A stretch of DNA of 64,000 nt, taken from contig NZ_DGLD01000002.1 in assembly GCF_002387245.1 (NCBI RefSeq), positions 186,001-250,000 on the forward strand, written 5' to 3'. This DNA is from Brevundimonas sp. UBA4553 (GTDB lineage Bacteria > Pseudomonadota > Alphaproteobacteria > Caulobacterales > Caulobacteraceae). The first letter of the stretch is position 1; each line of letters begins with the position of its first letter. The notes below the pieces were generated by a model that saw only the letters and a list, made by a program, of their open reading frames with translations, was not told where the DNA came from and did no database searches. Both the position numbers and the translations under genes were made by a program. This document shows positions 16,715-26,366 of the stretch, in pieces.

Positions 16715-18516
16715 GCGTGCATGATCACCACGGCATGGACTATCGTCGTCCGGCTCCGGGCCGGCCGCAGTCAGGGTCGCAAGGCCCGTCGGTCGGCGGC
16801 CTGTTCGCCGCCTGGGGGCGCTGGGTCGCCAGCCGCGTCTGGTGGATGGAGCATTCGTTCGAGCGCGCCCGCGCTGACGGCCGCCCCGAGGAAGACACCC
16901 GCGTCCGCATCTTCCTGATCCTGGCGGTCTTCTCCGCTGTCTTTGCCTGCCTGGCCTTGGGCGCGGCCCACGCCGCCCTGTTCGCGCCGCGCGGCGGGGC
17001 CGGTGTAGGCTTCAATCCGAACGCCCTCACGCGCGCCGATCTGGTGGATCGCAATGGTCAGCTGCTGGCCACCAACATCACCCACTACGGCCTCTACATT
17101 GACCCGCGCGAGATCTGGGATCCGGCCACCGCCAAGGCGCAGTTGCGCCGCGCCTTGCCGCGGGTTTCCGCCGCACGCCTGGACCGCGTTCTGCGCGGCG
17201 AACGTCGACTGCTGGTGCTGAACGGCCTGACGCCGTCCGAACGCGGCGCGGTTCACGCCTTGGCTCTGGGCGGCGTCTCATTCGAGCCCGAGGACCGCCG
17301 CGTCTATCCGCTGGGCACCTCGGCCGCTCACCTGATCGGCCGGGCCGACACGGGCGGCGAGGGCGTGTCCGGCACGGAGCTGGCCTTCAACCAGGAAATC
17401 CGCGCGGCCGGCGCCGCCGGCGAGGACTTCCAGCTGTCGATCGACCTGCGCGTTCAGGGCGTGGTCGAGAATGAACTGGCCATCGCCGCCGAAGAGCATA
17501 AGGCCAAGGGCGCTGTCGCCGTGGTGGCCGACGCCCAGACCGGCGAGATTCTGGCCATGGCGTCCTGGCCGACCTATGACGCAAACCGTCGCAACAGCGC
17601 GCCCGAAGAGGCGCTGATGAACCGCGTCACCTCGGCCCACTATGAAATGGGCTCGGTATTCAAGAGCTTCACCGTCGCCGCCGGCATCGACACCGGCCGG
17701 GCCGACATGAACACCCTGTTCGACGCTTCTCAGGCCCTCCAGATCGGCAAGCGCCGCATCACCGACTTCCACGCCACCAACAAGGTGCTGACGCTGGAGG
17801 AGGTCTATCTGCACTCGTCCAACATCGGCACGTCGCGTCTGGCGGTCGAGATGGGCGGCGACGTCATGCGCGACTATTTCCGTCGCCTGGGCCTGCTGGA
17901 CGCTGCTCCGATCGAACTGAAGGAATCGGCCAGCCCGCCCCGGGTGCGCAAGTGGGACGACACCACCCTGGCGTCGCTGTCCTTCGGCTATGGCATCATG
18001 ATCACCCCGATCCAGTATGTCGCCGCCTATGGCGCGCTGGTGAACGGCGGCCGCTATGTGCAGCCGACCCTGCGCAAGGGCGGGCGACCCAATGCGCCGA
18101 CCCATCAGGTCGTCTCGCCCGAGACCTCCGCCACCATGCTTGACCTGATGCGCCGCAATGTGACGCGCGGCTCGGGCGGCTTCGCCAACGCGCCGGGCCT
18201 GCGCATGGGCGGCAAGACGGGATCGGCCAACAAGCTGGTCAACGGGCGCTACAATCCGGCCGTGGCCGTGGGTTCTTTCGCCGGGGTCTTCCCCGCCGAC
18301 GGTCCGGTGACGGCCAAGCGCTACACGGTCTTCGTGCTGATGGACGAGCCGGGCGTCTTCCCGCGCACCGGCGGCTATGTGGCGGCGCCGGCCGTCGGCC
18401 GGATCGCCGACCGCATCGCCCCCTTCCTCGGCGTCGAGCGCAAGGCCGACCGCTGGTCCACCGCCCTGGGCGAGAAGATCCCGCAGTATCAGGATGTCGA
18501 AGGGGACGGCCGATGA
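16711..18516 (+). CDS. ftsI: Septal peptidoglycan transpeptidase FtsI (PBP3)
   Basis: Predicted 601-residue class B PBP that crosslinks septal peptidoglycan. Transmembrane anchor at about 66-92, PBP dimer domain, then the transpeptidase with S315-V-F-K318, S369-S-N371 and K502-T-G504. The most likely start is a TTG at 16711, whose last two bases open the ftsL stop codon, with GAGGAGAG about six bases upstream; a GTG at 16717 is the alternative. The cytosolic N-terminal extension of about 65 residues is Pro/Gly-rich. It overlaps murE by four bases. Confidence 0.95.
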   Translation: MSVHDHHGMDYRRPAPGRPQSGSQGPSVGGLFAAWGRWVASRVWWMEHSFERARADGRPEEDTRVRIFLILAVFSAVFACLALGAAHAALFAPRGGAGVGFNPNALTRADLVDRNGQLLATNITHYGLYIDPREIWDPATAKAQLRRALPRVSAARLDRVLRGERRLLVLNGLTPSERGAVHALALGGVSFEPEDRRVYPLGTSAAHLIGRADTGGEGVSGTELAFNQEIRAAGAAGEDFQLSIDLRVQGVVENELAIAAEEHKAKGAVAVVADAQTGEILAMASWPTYDANRRNSAPEEALMNRVTSAHYEMGSVFKSFTVAAGIDTGRADMNTLFDASQALQIGKRRITDFHATNKVLTLEEVYLHSSNIGTSRLAVEMGGDVMRDYFRRLGLLDAAPIELKESASPPRVRKWDDTTLASLSFGYGIMITPIQYVAAYGALVNGGRYVQPTLRKGGRPNAPTHQVVSPETSATMLDLMRRNVTRGSGGFANAPGLRMGGKTGSANKLVNGRYNPAVAVGSFAGVFPADGPVTAKRYTVFVLMDEPGVFPRTGGYVAAPAVGRIADRIAPFLGVERKADRWSTALGEKIPQYQDVEGDGR

Positions 18517-19973
18517 GCGCCCTTCGCCTGTCCGAACTGCTGCGTCGCGACCTTAGCTCGGATCCCGAGATCACCGCCGTGACCGCCGACAGCCGCAAGG
18601 TCGTTCCTGGCGCCCTTTTCGTGGCTCTGCCGGGGTCCAGCGCCGATGGCCGCGCCTTTATCCCGCAGGCCCTCGCCAAGGGCGCCGCCGCCATCCTGGC
18701 CCCGGCCGACACCCCGGCGGGCGCCGCGCCCCTGCTGGTCGCCTCGGGTGACGTGCACCGCGCCTACGCCCTGGCGGCGCGCAGCTTCTACGGCGCCCAG
18801 CCCAAGACCTGCGTCGCCATCACCGGCACCAACGGCAAGACCTCGGTCGCCAACTTCTGCCGCCAGATCTGGGCGGGGCTCGGCCTGAAGTCGGCCAGCA
18901 TGGGCACGCTGGGCGTCGTCGGTCAGAAGGGCGACAAGACCTACGCCCTGACCGGCCCCGGCCTGACCAGTCCTGACGCCGCCGACGCCGCCCGCCTGCT
19001 GGCCGAGCTGGCCGCCAAGGAGGTGACCCACCTGGCGCTGGAAGCCTCGTCGCACGGCATCGAGCAGCGGCGTCTGGACGGCGTGGCCATTCGCGCCGCC
19101 GGTTTCACCAACCTGACCCAGGACCACCTCGACTATCACGGCACGATGGAGAGCTATCGCGCCGCCAAGCTGCGCTTGTTCGAGGCCCTGCTGCCGCGTG
19201 GCCGCACCGCCGTCCTGAACGCCGACTCCGACGCCTATTCGGCCTTCGCCTCGGCCTCGATCATGGCCGGTCTCGGCGTCATGGGCGTGGGCGAACGGGG
19301 GCGCGACCTGACGCTGCTGGCGCGCCGGGCGACGCCCGAAGGCCAGCGCCTGACCATCGACGCGCGCGGCCGCATCCATGACATCCTGCTGCCTCTGGCC
19401 GGGGCCTTCCAGGCCTCGAACGCCCTGGTCGCGGCGGGCCTCTGCATCGCCGGCGGCGAAGACCCCGACCGCGTCATCCTGGCCATGGAGCTCATCCAGG
19501 GCGCCCAGGGCCGCCTGCAGCGCATCCCTGGCGAAGGCTCGCGCGGTGGCGAGGTCTATGTCGACTACGCCCACACCCCCGACGGTCTGGAAACGGTGCT
19601 CAACGCGCTTCGTCCCCACGCGACGGGCAAGCTGATCGTCGTCTTCGGCGCCGGCGGCGACCGCGACCGCGCCAAGCGGCCGATGATGGGCGAGATCGCT
19701 GGCCGTCTGGCCGACGTGGCCATCGTCACCGACGACAATCCGCGCTCGGAAGACCCCGCCGCCATCCGCGCCCAGGTCCGCGCCGGCTGCCCCGACGCGC
19801 TCGAGATCGGCGACCGCCGCGAAGCCATCCGTCACGCCGTATCGCTGATGCGCGAAGGAGATGTGGTGGTGATCGCCGGAAAAGGGCATGAACAGGGACA
19901 GATCGTCGCCGGGGTGACCCACCCCTTCGACGACGCCACCGAAGCGACCGAAGCCCTGCGCGATCATGCCTGA
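18513..19973 (+). CDS. murE: UDP-MurNAc-L-Ala-D-Glu:meso-DAP ligase MurE
   Basis: Predicted 486-residue cytosolic Mur ligase adding meso-diaminopimelate. The P-loop GTNGKTS lies at about 106-112, and the DNPR motif (TDDNPRSEDP) near residue 409 specifies meso-DAP over lysine. Carbamylated-lysine and Mg2+ segments around YRAAKLRLF are in place. ATGA overlap with ftsI; the start of murF lies eight bases inside its 3' end. Confidence 0.97.
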   Translation: MSALRLSELLRRDLSSDPEITAVTADSRKVVPGALFVALPGSSADGRAFIPQALAKGAAAILAPADTPAGAAPLLVASGDVHRAYALAARSFYGAQPKTCVAITGTNGKTSVANFCRQIWAGLGLKSASMGTLGVVGQKGDKTYALTGPGLTSPDAADAARLLAELAAKEVTHLALEASSHGIEQRRLDGVAIRAAGFTNLTQDHLDYHGTMESYRAAKLRLFEALLPRGRTAVLNADSDAYSAFASASIMAGLGVMGVGERGRDLTLLARRATPEGQRLTIDARGRIHDILLPLAGAFQASNALVAAGLCIAGGEDPDRVILAMELIQGAQGRLQRIPGEGSRGGEVYVDYAHTPDGLETVLNALRPHATGKLIVVFGAGGDRDRAKRPMMGEIAGRLADVAIVTDDNPRSEDPAAIRAQVRAGCPDALEIGDRREAIRHAVSLMREGDVVVIAGKGHEQGQIVAGVTHPFDDATEATEALRDHA

Positions 19974-21381
19974 CACCCAAACGCCGCTCTGGACCGCCGA
20001 AGCCATCGCCTCGGCGACCGGCGGCCAGCTCCACGGACCCGATGCCGATGTCACGGGCCTGACCTACAACAGCCGCGAAATCCAGTCCGGCGACCTCTTC
20101 CTGGCCCTGCACGGCGCCCGCGACGGGCATGAGTTCGCCGCCGCCGCCTTCGCTGCGGGCGCGACCGTCGCCCTGGTCGACCGACCCATTGAGGGCGGGC
20201 CCTATGTTCTGGTCCCCGACACCCTGAAGGGGCTGGAGGCCATGGGCGTCGCCGCCCGTGAGCGCGCGCGCCTGCGCGGCGCCGTCACCGGCAGCGTCGG
20301 CAAGACCAGCGTGACCCAGGCGATCAAGGCGGGCCTTGATCTGGCCGGAACGGCTCACGCCTCGATCAAGAGCTACAACAACCATATCGGCGTGCCGCTG
20401 ACGCTGGCGCGGATGCCACATGGCACGGACCGCGCCGTGTTCGAGATCGGCATGAACCATCCGGGCGAGATCGGGCCTCTGTCGGCCTTCGTCCGCCCCC
20501 ACGCCGCCTGCGTCACCACGGTCGGCCCCGTCCACATCGAAGCCTTCGCCGACGGCGAGGCGGGCGTGGCGCGCGAAAAGGCCGCGATCTTTGAGGGTCT
20601 GGTCCCCGGCGGGATCGCCGTGGTCAACGCCGCCGACGCCCATGCGGACATCGTGCGTCAGGGCGCGCTGGACACCGGGGCGACGTTGCGCACCTTCGGC
20701 CATGACGCCGACTGCGACGCCCGCCTGTTGAGCTTCACGCCCGACAGCGAGGGCGCGACGGTCGTCGCCGAACTGGACGGTCAACGGATCGAATACCGCC
20801 TGGCCCAGTCGGGCGTGCATTGGGGCCTGAACAGCCTGTGCGTCATCCTGATGCTGCAGGCGCTGGACGTGTGTCTGGACACGGCGTTGCAGGCCCTGGC
20901 CGGCTTCCAGCCTCTGGCGGGACGCGGCCAGATGAAGACGGTCGCCATCCCCGGCGGCACCTTCACCCTGATCGACGAGAGCTACAACGCCAATCCGCTG
21001 TCGATGAAGGCCGGTTTCGTCAGCCTGGGCGCCAAGCCCGTGGGGCAGGGCGGTCGCCGCGTCGTCGTCCTGACCGACATGCTGGAGCTGGGCGAGCACA
21101 GCCGCGCCCTGCACGAAGGTCTGGCGCCCGCCATCGAAGCGGCGGGTCTGGACGTGGTCCACGCCGCCGGACCGCAGATGCGCCAGCTTTACGACATCCT
21201 TCCCCCGTCGCTGCGGGGCCAATGGCGCGAAACCGCCGCAGAATTGGCCGCAGAGGCCGTCGCCTTGGTCCAGCCCGGCGACGTGGTCATGGTCAAGGGA
21301 TCGAACGGGTCGCGCGCCTCGCTGGTCGCGGCGGCCCTGGCTGGATTGCATGACGCCGAGCGCGGATCGATAGAGAAATGA
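19966..21381 (+). CDS. murF: UDP-MurNAc-tripeptide:D-Ala-D-Ala ligase MurF
   Basis: Predicted 471-residue cytosolic ligase adding D-Ala-D-Ala to complete the UDP-MurNAc-pentapeptide. The P-loop is GSVGKTS near residue 104; the SYNNHIGVPLTL and EIGMNHPGEI segments and DESYNANP are typical of MurF. It overlaps murE by eight bases, and a 60-base gap precedes mraY. Confidence 0.96.
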   Translation: MPDTQTPLWTAEAIASATGGQLHGPDADVTGLTYNSREIQSGDLFLALHGARDGHEFAAAAFAAGATVALVDRPIEGGPYVLVPDTLKGLEAMGVAARERARLRGAVTGSVGKTSVTQAIKAGLDLAGTAHASIKSYNNHIGVPLTLARMPHGTDRAVFEIGMNHPGEIGPLSAFVRPHAACVTTVGPVHIEAFADGEAGVAREKAAIFEGLVPGGIAVVNAADAHADIVRQGALDTGATLRTFGHDADCDARLLSFTPDSEGATVVAELDGQRIEYRLAQSGVHWGLNSLCVILMLQALDVCLDTALQALAGFQPLAGRGQMKTVAIPGGTFTLIDESYNANPLSMKAGFVSLGAKPVGQGGRRVVVLTDMLELGEHSRALHEGLAPAIEAAGLDVVHAAGPQMRQLYDILPPSLRGQWRETAAELAAEAVALVQPGDVVMVKGSNGSRASLVAAALAGLHDAERGSIEK

Positions 21382-21441
21382 GGAGAGACCCCCTCAAGCA
21401 GGACCGCGCCGCGCGCGGTCCGATAGGGGACTAAAAAGCCA

Positions 21442-22551
21442 ATGTTCTACCTGCTCTATCTCTACTACGCGGACATCGCTCAGGAATATCCGCTGCTGCA
21501 CCTGATCCAGTATCAGACGGTGCGCGTCGCCCTGGCCATGGCCACGGCCATGATCGTCGCGGTCGCCATGGGCAGCCGCTTCATCAACTGGATTCGCGCC
21601 AAGCAGGGCCGCGGCCAGCCGATCCGCGAGGACGGCCCGGTGTCGCACCTGTCCAAGGTCGGCACCCCGACCATGGGCGGCCTGATGATCCTGGCGGGCA
21701 TCGGCGTGGCGGTCTTCCTCTGGGGCGACCTGACCAATCCCTATATCTGGATTGTCTCGGGCGTTACGGCGGCCTTCGGCGTCCTGGGCTTCATCGACGA
21801 CTACGCCAAGGTGACCAAGCAGACCTCGGCGGGCCTGACCTCGAAACAGAAGCTGGCGGCCCAGGCGGTCGTGGCCGTGATCGCGGGCGTCCTGACCGTG
21901 GTCTGGATGACCTATTCTCCGACCTCGCCGGGTCTCGAAACCTCGATCGCCTTCCCCTTCCTGAAGGCCATCCTGCTCAACATCGGCTGGTTCTATGTGG
22001 CCTTTGCGGCCTTCACGATCATCGGCTTCTCCAACGCCGTGAACCTGACCGACGGTCTGGACGGCTTGGCCATCGTGCCGGTGATGATGGCGGCCGGCGC
22101 CTTCGGCATCATCTCCTACCTGGTCGGCAACTTCGTCTTCGCCGAGTATCTGCAGGTCCACCACGTGCCTGGCTCGGGCGAGCTGGCCATCTTCTGCGCC
22201 GCCATGATCGGCGGCGGCATGGGCTTCCTCTGGTACAACGCCCCTCCGGCCAAGATCTTCATGGGCGACACCGGCTCGCTGGCTCTGGGCGGCGCGCTGG
22301 GCTCGATCGCCGTGGCCACCAAGCACGAGCTGGTGCTGGGCATCGTCGGCGGCCTGTTCGTGGTCGAGGCGGCCTCGGTCATGATCCAGGTCGGCTACTT
22401 CAAGCTGACCGGCAAGCGCATCTTCCTGATGGCGCCCATCCACCACCATTTCGAGAAGATGGGCTGGCCGGAATCGACCGTGGTCATCCGCTTCTGGATC
22501 GTCGCCGCCATGCTGGCGCTGCTCGGTCTGGCCACGCTGAAGCTGCGCTGA
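21442..22551 (+). CDS. mraY: Phospho-MurNAc-pentapeptide transferase MraY
   Basis: Predicted 369-residue polytopic inner-membrane enzyme making lipid I from UDP-MurNAc-pentapeptide and undecaprenyl phosphate. About ten hydrophobic helices. Conserved GxPTMGG (GTPTMGGLMIL), FIDDYAK, NAVNLTDGLDGLA and APIHHHFEK motifs are all present, including the catalytic aspartates. An AGGGGA lies about 12 bases before the ATG. Confidence 0.97.
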   Translation: MFYLLYLYYADIAQEYPLLHLIQYQTVRVALAMATAMIVAVAMGSRFINWIRAKQGRGQPIREDGPVSHLSKVGTPTMGGLMILAGIGVAVFLWGDLTNPYIWIVSGVTAAFGVLGFIDDYAKVTKQTSAGLTSKQKLAAQAVVAVIAGVLTVVWMTYSPTSPGLETSIAFPFLKAILLNIGWFYVAFAAFTIIGFSNAVNLTDGLDGLAIVPVMMAAGAFGIISYLVGNFVFAEYLQVHHVPGSGELAIFCAAMIGGGMGFLWYNAPPAKIFMGDTGSLALGGALGSIAVATKHELVLGIVGGLFVVEAASVMIQVGYFKLTGKRIFLMAPIHHHFEKMGWPESTVVIRFWIVAAMLALLGLATLKLR

Positions 22552-22555
22552 TCCC

Positions 22556-24040
22556 ATGATCCCGGTTCCCGGCTTCGAGGGCAGACGCGTCGCGGTCTTC
22601 GGCCTGGGCCGGTCCGGGATCACCGCCGCGCGCGCGCTTCAGGCCGGCGGAGCCACCCCGATCCTGTGGGACGACGGCGTCTCGGGCCGGATGCAGGCCG
22701 AGGCCGAGGGCTTCGTGGTCGAGGACCTGACCCGCGCCGACTGGTCGGGCTTCGCCGCCCTGGTCCTGTCGCCCGGCGCGCCCCTGACCCACCCCAAGCC
22801 CCACTGGACCGTTGAGCGCGCCCATGCGGCGGGCGTCCCGGTCATCGGCGACGTGGAACTGTTCGCTCGCGCCCTTCACGCCTTGCCTGAAGGCCGGCGC
22901 CCCCGCGTCGTCGCCATCACCGGCACCAACGGCAAGTCCACCACCACGGCCCTGATCGGCTGGGTGCTGAAGTCGACGGGTCTGAGCGTCCACATCGGCG
23001 GCAACATCGGCATCGGCGTCCTGGCCCTGCCGGCCCCGACGCCGGACGCCGTCTATGTCATCGAGGTCTCGTCCTACCAACTGGACCTGACCACGACCTT
23101 CGCGCCCGACGTGGCCATCCTGACCAACATCAGCCCCGACCATCTGGACCGCCACGGCGGCATGGAGGGCTATGTCGCCGCCAAGCAGCGGATCTTCCAG
23201 ACGCAGGGCGACGCCGCGCTGGCCTTGGTCGGCGTGGACGAAATCTGGGGGCGGGGGATCGCGGCGGACCTGCGCGGGCGGGGACGGCGCGTTTGCGCGG
23301 TTTCCACTCTTTCAGTCATCCCGGGGGCGGACGCGCAGCGTTCGGAGCCCGGGATCCAGACGGCTGCTCATGTCACCGAGGCCTGGGTTCAGGGTTCGGG
23401 TACGCCGCCCCGGAATGACGGCATTGAAGCGGCGCCCGGCTCTTTGACCTCCAACGGTCAGCTCGTCGCCGACCTCTCCACCGCCCGCTCGCTCCCCGGC
23501 CGCCACAACGCCCAGAACGCCGCCTTCGCCTACGCCGCCGCCCGCGCCCTGGGCGTGTCGCACGAGGCGGCGGTCGAGGGCCTGCTGACCTTCCCCGGTC
23601 TGGCGCACCGCATGGAGGCCGTGGGCCGTCTCGGGTCCGTCCGCTTCATCAACGACTCCAAGGGCACCAACGCCGACGCCGCGCGTCAGGCCCTGGCCTC
23701 CTATCCTTCCGTCTTCTGGATCGCGGGCGGCAAGGCCAAGGAGGGCGGCATCGACAGTCTCCGCGACCTCTTCCCCCACGTCGCCAAGGCCTATCTGATC
23801 GGCGAAGCTGCCGATGCCTTCTCTGTCACCCTGGCCGACACCCCCCACATCGTGGCCCACACCATGGAGCGCGCTGTCGAACTGGCGGCGGCCGACGCGG
23901 CTGCGGCCGGCGGCGAGCAGGTGGTCCTCTTGTCCCCCGCCTGCGCCAGCTTCGACCAGTTCCCTGACTTCGAGGTGCGGGGCGAAGCCTTCCGCGCCGC
24001 CGTCCTGGCGCTCGGCGCCAAGCCTGAGCCCGCCGCATGA
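22556..24040 (+). CDS. murD: UDP-MurNAc-L-Ala:D-Glu ligase MurD with in-frame 35-residue insertion
   Basis: Predicted 494-residue Mur ligase adding D-glutamate. The P-loop GTNGKSTT spans about 123-130, ISPDHLDRHGG gives the Mg2+ region, and RFINDSKGTNADA and LSPACASFDQF mark the C-terminal domain. Residues 254-288 have no counterpart in ordinary MurD and are encoded by a 105-bp palindromic element (23315-23419). Without them the length would be 459, the usual size. The frame continues intact, so the enzyme is presumably functional with an extended surface loop in the central domain. It overlaps ftsW by four bases. Confidence 0.96.
   Translation: MIPVPGFEGRRVAVFGLGRSGITAARALQAGGATPILWDDGVSGRMQAEAEGFVVEDLTRADWSGFAALVLSPGAPLTHPKPHWTVERAHAAGVPVIGDVELFARALHALPEGRRPRVVAITGTNGKSTTTALIGWVLKSTGLSVHIGGNIGIGVLALPAPTPDAVYVIEVSSYQLDLTTTFAPDVAILTNISPDHLDRHGGMEGYVAAKQRIFQTQGDAALALVGVDEIWGRGIAADLRGRGRRVCAVSTLSVIPGADAQRSEPGIQTAAHVTEAWVQGSGTPPRNDGIEAAPGSLTSNGQLVADLSTARSLPGRHNAQNAAFAYAAARALGVSHEAAVEGLLTFPGLAHRMEAVGRLGSVRFINDSKGTNADAARQALASYPSVFWIAGGKAKEGGIDSLRDLFPHVAKAYLIGEAADAFSVTLADTPHIVAHTMERAVELAAADAAAAGGEQVVLLSPACASFDQFPDFEVRGEAFRAAVLALGAKPEPAA
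23315..23419 (+). repeat. 105-bp palindromic repeat-like element inside murD
   Basis: Bounded by imperfect terminal inverted repeats of about 16 bases: GTCATCCCGGGGGCGG at 23315 and CCGCCCCGGAATGAC ending at 23419. It also contains a GGAGCCCGGGATCCAG segment at 23344. It begins on a codon boundary (codon 254) and is exactly 35 codons long. The ends resemble the GTCATCCCGG...CCGGAATGAC elements common in alphaproteobacterial intergenic DNA (recalled, not searched). Confidence 0.8.
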
Positions 24041-25218
24041 GCCAGAGCTACAGCCACCCCTTTTCGCGCAATGATCAGAGCCTGATCGCGCGCTGGTTCT
24101 GGACCGTGGATCGCGGCCTCTTGGGCGCGGCCCTGACCCTGGTGGCGCTGGGCGTGTCGCTCAGCTTCGCCTCCAGCCCCGCCGCCATTCTGGCCGATGA
24201 ATCGATCACCGATCCCTTCCACTATTCCTGGCGGATGATCGTCTGGGCCTCGATGGGCACGGGCCTGATGCTGACCACGTCCCTGCTATCGCCGCGCGGG
24301 GTGAGGCGGATCGCGGTCCTGGCCCTGTTCGGGGCCATTGTGGTCATGGCGGCCCTGCCCTTCATCGGCGACACGGTGAAGGGCGCCGCGCGCTGGATCA
24401 ACCTCGGTCCGTTCAGCCTGCAACCGTCCGAGTTCGCCAAGCCCGGCCTGATCGTCTTCGCCGCCTGGATGTTCGCCGAGGCGCAGAAAGGGCAGGGCGT
24501 TCCGGGCGTCAGCATCGCTTTCGGCTTCTGGGCCCTGACCGTCGGCCTGCTGCTGATCCAGCCCGACATCGGCCAGACCCTGCTGATCACCACCACCTTC
24601 ATGGCCGTCTTCTTCATGGCCGGGGTGCCGCTGAAGTGGGTGGCCGTCATCGCCGCCATGGGCGCGGGCGGGGTGGTGTCGCTGTATTTCACCTTCAGCC
24701 ACATGCGCGACCGCCTCAGCCGTTTCCTGTCGCCCGAGACGACCGACACCCACCAGATCGACCGCGCTTCCGAGGCCATCCGCGCCGGCGGCCTGGTCGG
24801 GCGCGGCATCGGCGAGGGCGTCATGAAGCGCCGCGTGCCCGACCTGCACACCGACTTCATCTATTCGGTCGGCGCCGAGGAGTTCGGCCTGATCCTCAGC
24901 CTCTTCATGATCGGCCTCTACGCCTTCATCGTCATCCGCGGGATGAAGAAGGCGATGAAGCTGAACGACCCGTTCGAGCAGACGGCGGCGGCGGGCCTGT
25001 TCATGCTGATCGGGCTGCAGGCCTGCATCAATGTGGCGGTGAACCTGAACCTGATCCCGACCAAGGGCATGACGCTTCCCTTCATCAGCTATGGCGGATC
25101 GTCGATGATGGCCATGGGCCTGACCATGGGCTTTGCGCTGGCCCTGACGCGCCGTCGTCCGGGCGCCTATGAGCCGGGCTCCAACATCTCCCCGCCGCGT
25201 CGTCGCCTGCTGCCGTAA
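24037..25218 (+). CDS. ftsW: Septal peptidoglycan polymerase FtsW
   Basis: Predicted 393-residue SEDS-family glycosyltransferase with ten or so transmembrane helices; partner of FtsI. Conserved SEDS segments include GAARWINLGPFSLQPSEFAK, the QPDIGQ motif, and the C-terminal TLPFISYGGSSM. Coupled to murD by ATGA. MurG starts 13 bases downstream. Confidence 0.97.
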   Translation: MSQSYSHPFSRNDQSLIARWFWTVDRGLLGAALTLVALGVSLSFASSPAAILADESITDPFHYSWRMIVWASMGTGLMLTTSLLSPRGVRRIAVLALFGAIVVMAALPFIGDTVKGAARWINLGPFSLQPSEFAKPGLIVFAAWMFAEAQKGQGVPGVSIAFGFWALTVGLLLIQPDIGQTLLITTTFMAVFFMAGVPLKWVAVIAAMGAGGVVSLYFTFSHMRDRLSRFLSPETTDTHQIDRASEAIRAGGLVGRGIGEGVMKRRVPDLHTDFIYSVGAEEFGLILSLFMIGLYAFIVIRGMKKAMKLNDPFEQTAAAGLFMLIGLQACINVAVNLNLIPTKGMTLPFISYGGSSMMAMGLTMGFALALTRRRPGAYEPGSNISPPRRRLLP

Positions 25219-25231
25219 GAGAGTATCCGCC

Positions 25232-26317
25232 ATGAACAAGGTCTGCGTCGTCGCCGCCGGGGGCACTGGCGGTCACATGTTCCCCGCCGAGGCTCTGGCC
25301 CGTGAGCTGGCCTCGCGCGGCTGGCGCGTGGTGCTGGCGACCGACACGCGTGGCGAACAATACGCTCACGCCTTTCCCGCCGAGGAACGTCTGGCGCTGG
25401 ACGCCGCCACTGGCGCCGGCCCCGTCGGCCTGCTGAAAGCCGGTCTGGCGATCTGGCGCGGCGTAGGGCAGGCCAAGTCGGCCTTTGACCGCACCGGCGC
25501 GGATGTGGTCGTCGGCTTCGGCGGCTACCCTTCCGCTCCGGCCCTGGTCGCCGCCATCCTGCAAAAGCGCCCGACCCTGATCCACGAACAGAACGCGGTC
25601 CTGGGCCGCACCAACCGGATGCTCGCCCCGCGCGTCGGCGCCGTGGCCTCGGCCTTCCCGACGCTGGGCCGCGCGCCCGAGGCGGTGAAGGCCCGCGCCC
25701 AGGTCGTCGGCAACCCGGTCCGCCCCGACATCCGCGCCCTGTTCGATCGCGCCTATGTCGCGCCCGCACGCGACGGCCCGATCCACGTCCTCGTCACCGG
25801 CGGCAGCCAGGGCGCCCGCATCCTGTCCGAGACCGCGCCGCGCGCGCTGGCGGCTCTGCCTGAGGCCATCCGCAGCCGCCTGCACGTTCAGCAGCAGTCC
25901 CGCCCCGAAACCCTGGAAAGCGCCCGCCAGATCTATCTGGAGGCCGGTATCAACGCCGAGGTCGCCCCCTTCTTCCGCGACATGGCCGACCGCCTGTCGA
26001 AGGCCCATCTGGTCATCGGTCGCGCTGGCGCTTCGACCTGCTCGGAGTTGGCCGTCGCGGCCCTGCCGTCCGTCCTGATCCCTCTGAAGATCGCCATGGA
26101 CGATCACCAGACCCTGAACGCCCGGGCTCTGTCCCAGGCCGGCGCCGCCCGCGTCATCGCCGAGGATGATCTGACGGTGGACAGTCTGACAGCCGCGCTG
26201 GCCGAGGTGCTGTCCGATCCGGCCGGGCTGGCGGCGATGTCCGCCGCCGCGCGTTCGGTCGCCATCCCCGACGCCGCCGCGCGTCTGGCCGATATGGTGG
26301 AGGCGGCGGCGCGCTGA
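25232..26317 (+). CDS. murG: UDP-GlcNAc:lipid I GlcNAc transferase MurG
   Basis: Predicted 361-residue peripheral membrane glycosyltransferase making lipid II. The N-terminal GGTGGH loop, the IHEQNAVLGRTNR segment, the GGSQGA loop, and the UDP-GlcNAc-binding GRAGASTCSEL are visible. The start at 25232 gives MNKVCVVAAGGTGGH; a longer in-frame version would run back into ftsW. It is the last gene of the first dcw half. In most relatives murC follows; here an MscS gene does. Confidence 0.97.
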   Translation: MNKVCVVAAGGTGGHMFPAEALARELASRGWRVVLATDTRGEQYAHAFPAEERLALDAATGAGPVGLLKAGLAIWRGVGQAKSAFDRTGADVVVGFGGYPSAPALVAAILQKRPTLIHEQNAVLGRTNRMLAPRVGAVASAFPTLGRAPEAVKARAQVVGNPVRPDIRALFDRAYVAPARDGPIHVLVTGGSQGARILSETAPRALAALPEAIRSRLHVQQQSRPETLESARQIYLEAGINAEVAPFFRDMADRLSKAHLVIGRAGASTCSELAVAALPSVLIPLKIAMDDHQTLNARALSQAGAARVIAEDDLTVDSLTAALAEVLSDPAGLAAMSAAARSVAIPDAAARLADMVEAAAR

Positions 26318-26366
26318 AGCGACGCATGGCCTTGGGTCGCGGGGCGAAGGTGGCTAGGCTGACCTC

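Noticed and set aside
23315..23419. The murD insertion as a sequencing error or frameshift
   Set aside because: The frame is continuous, the length is a multiple of three, and the ends are inverted repeats, so insertion of a repeat is the better reading.
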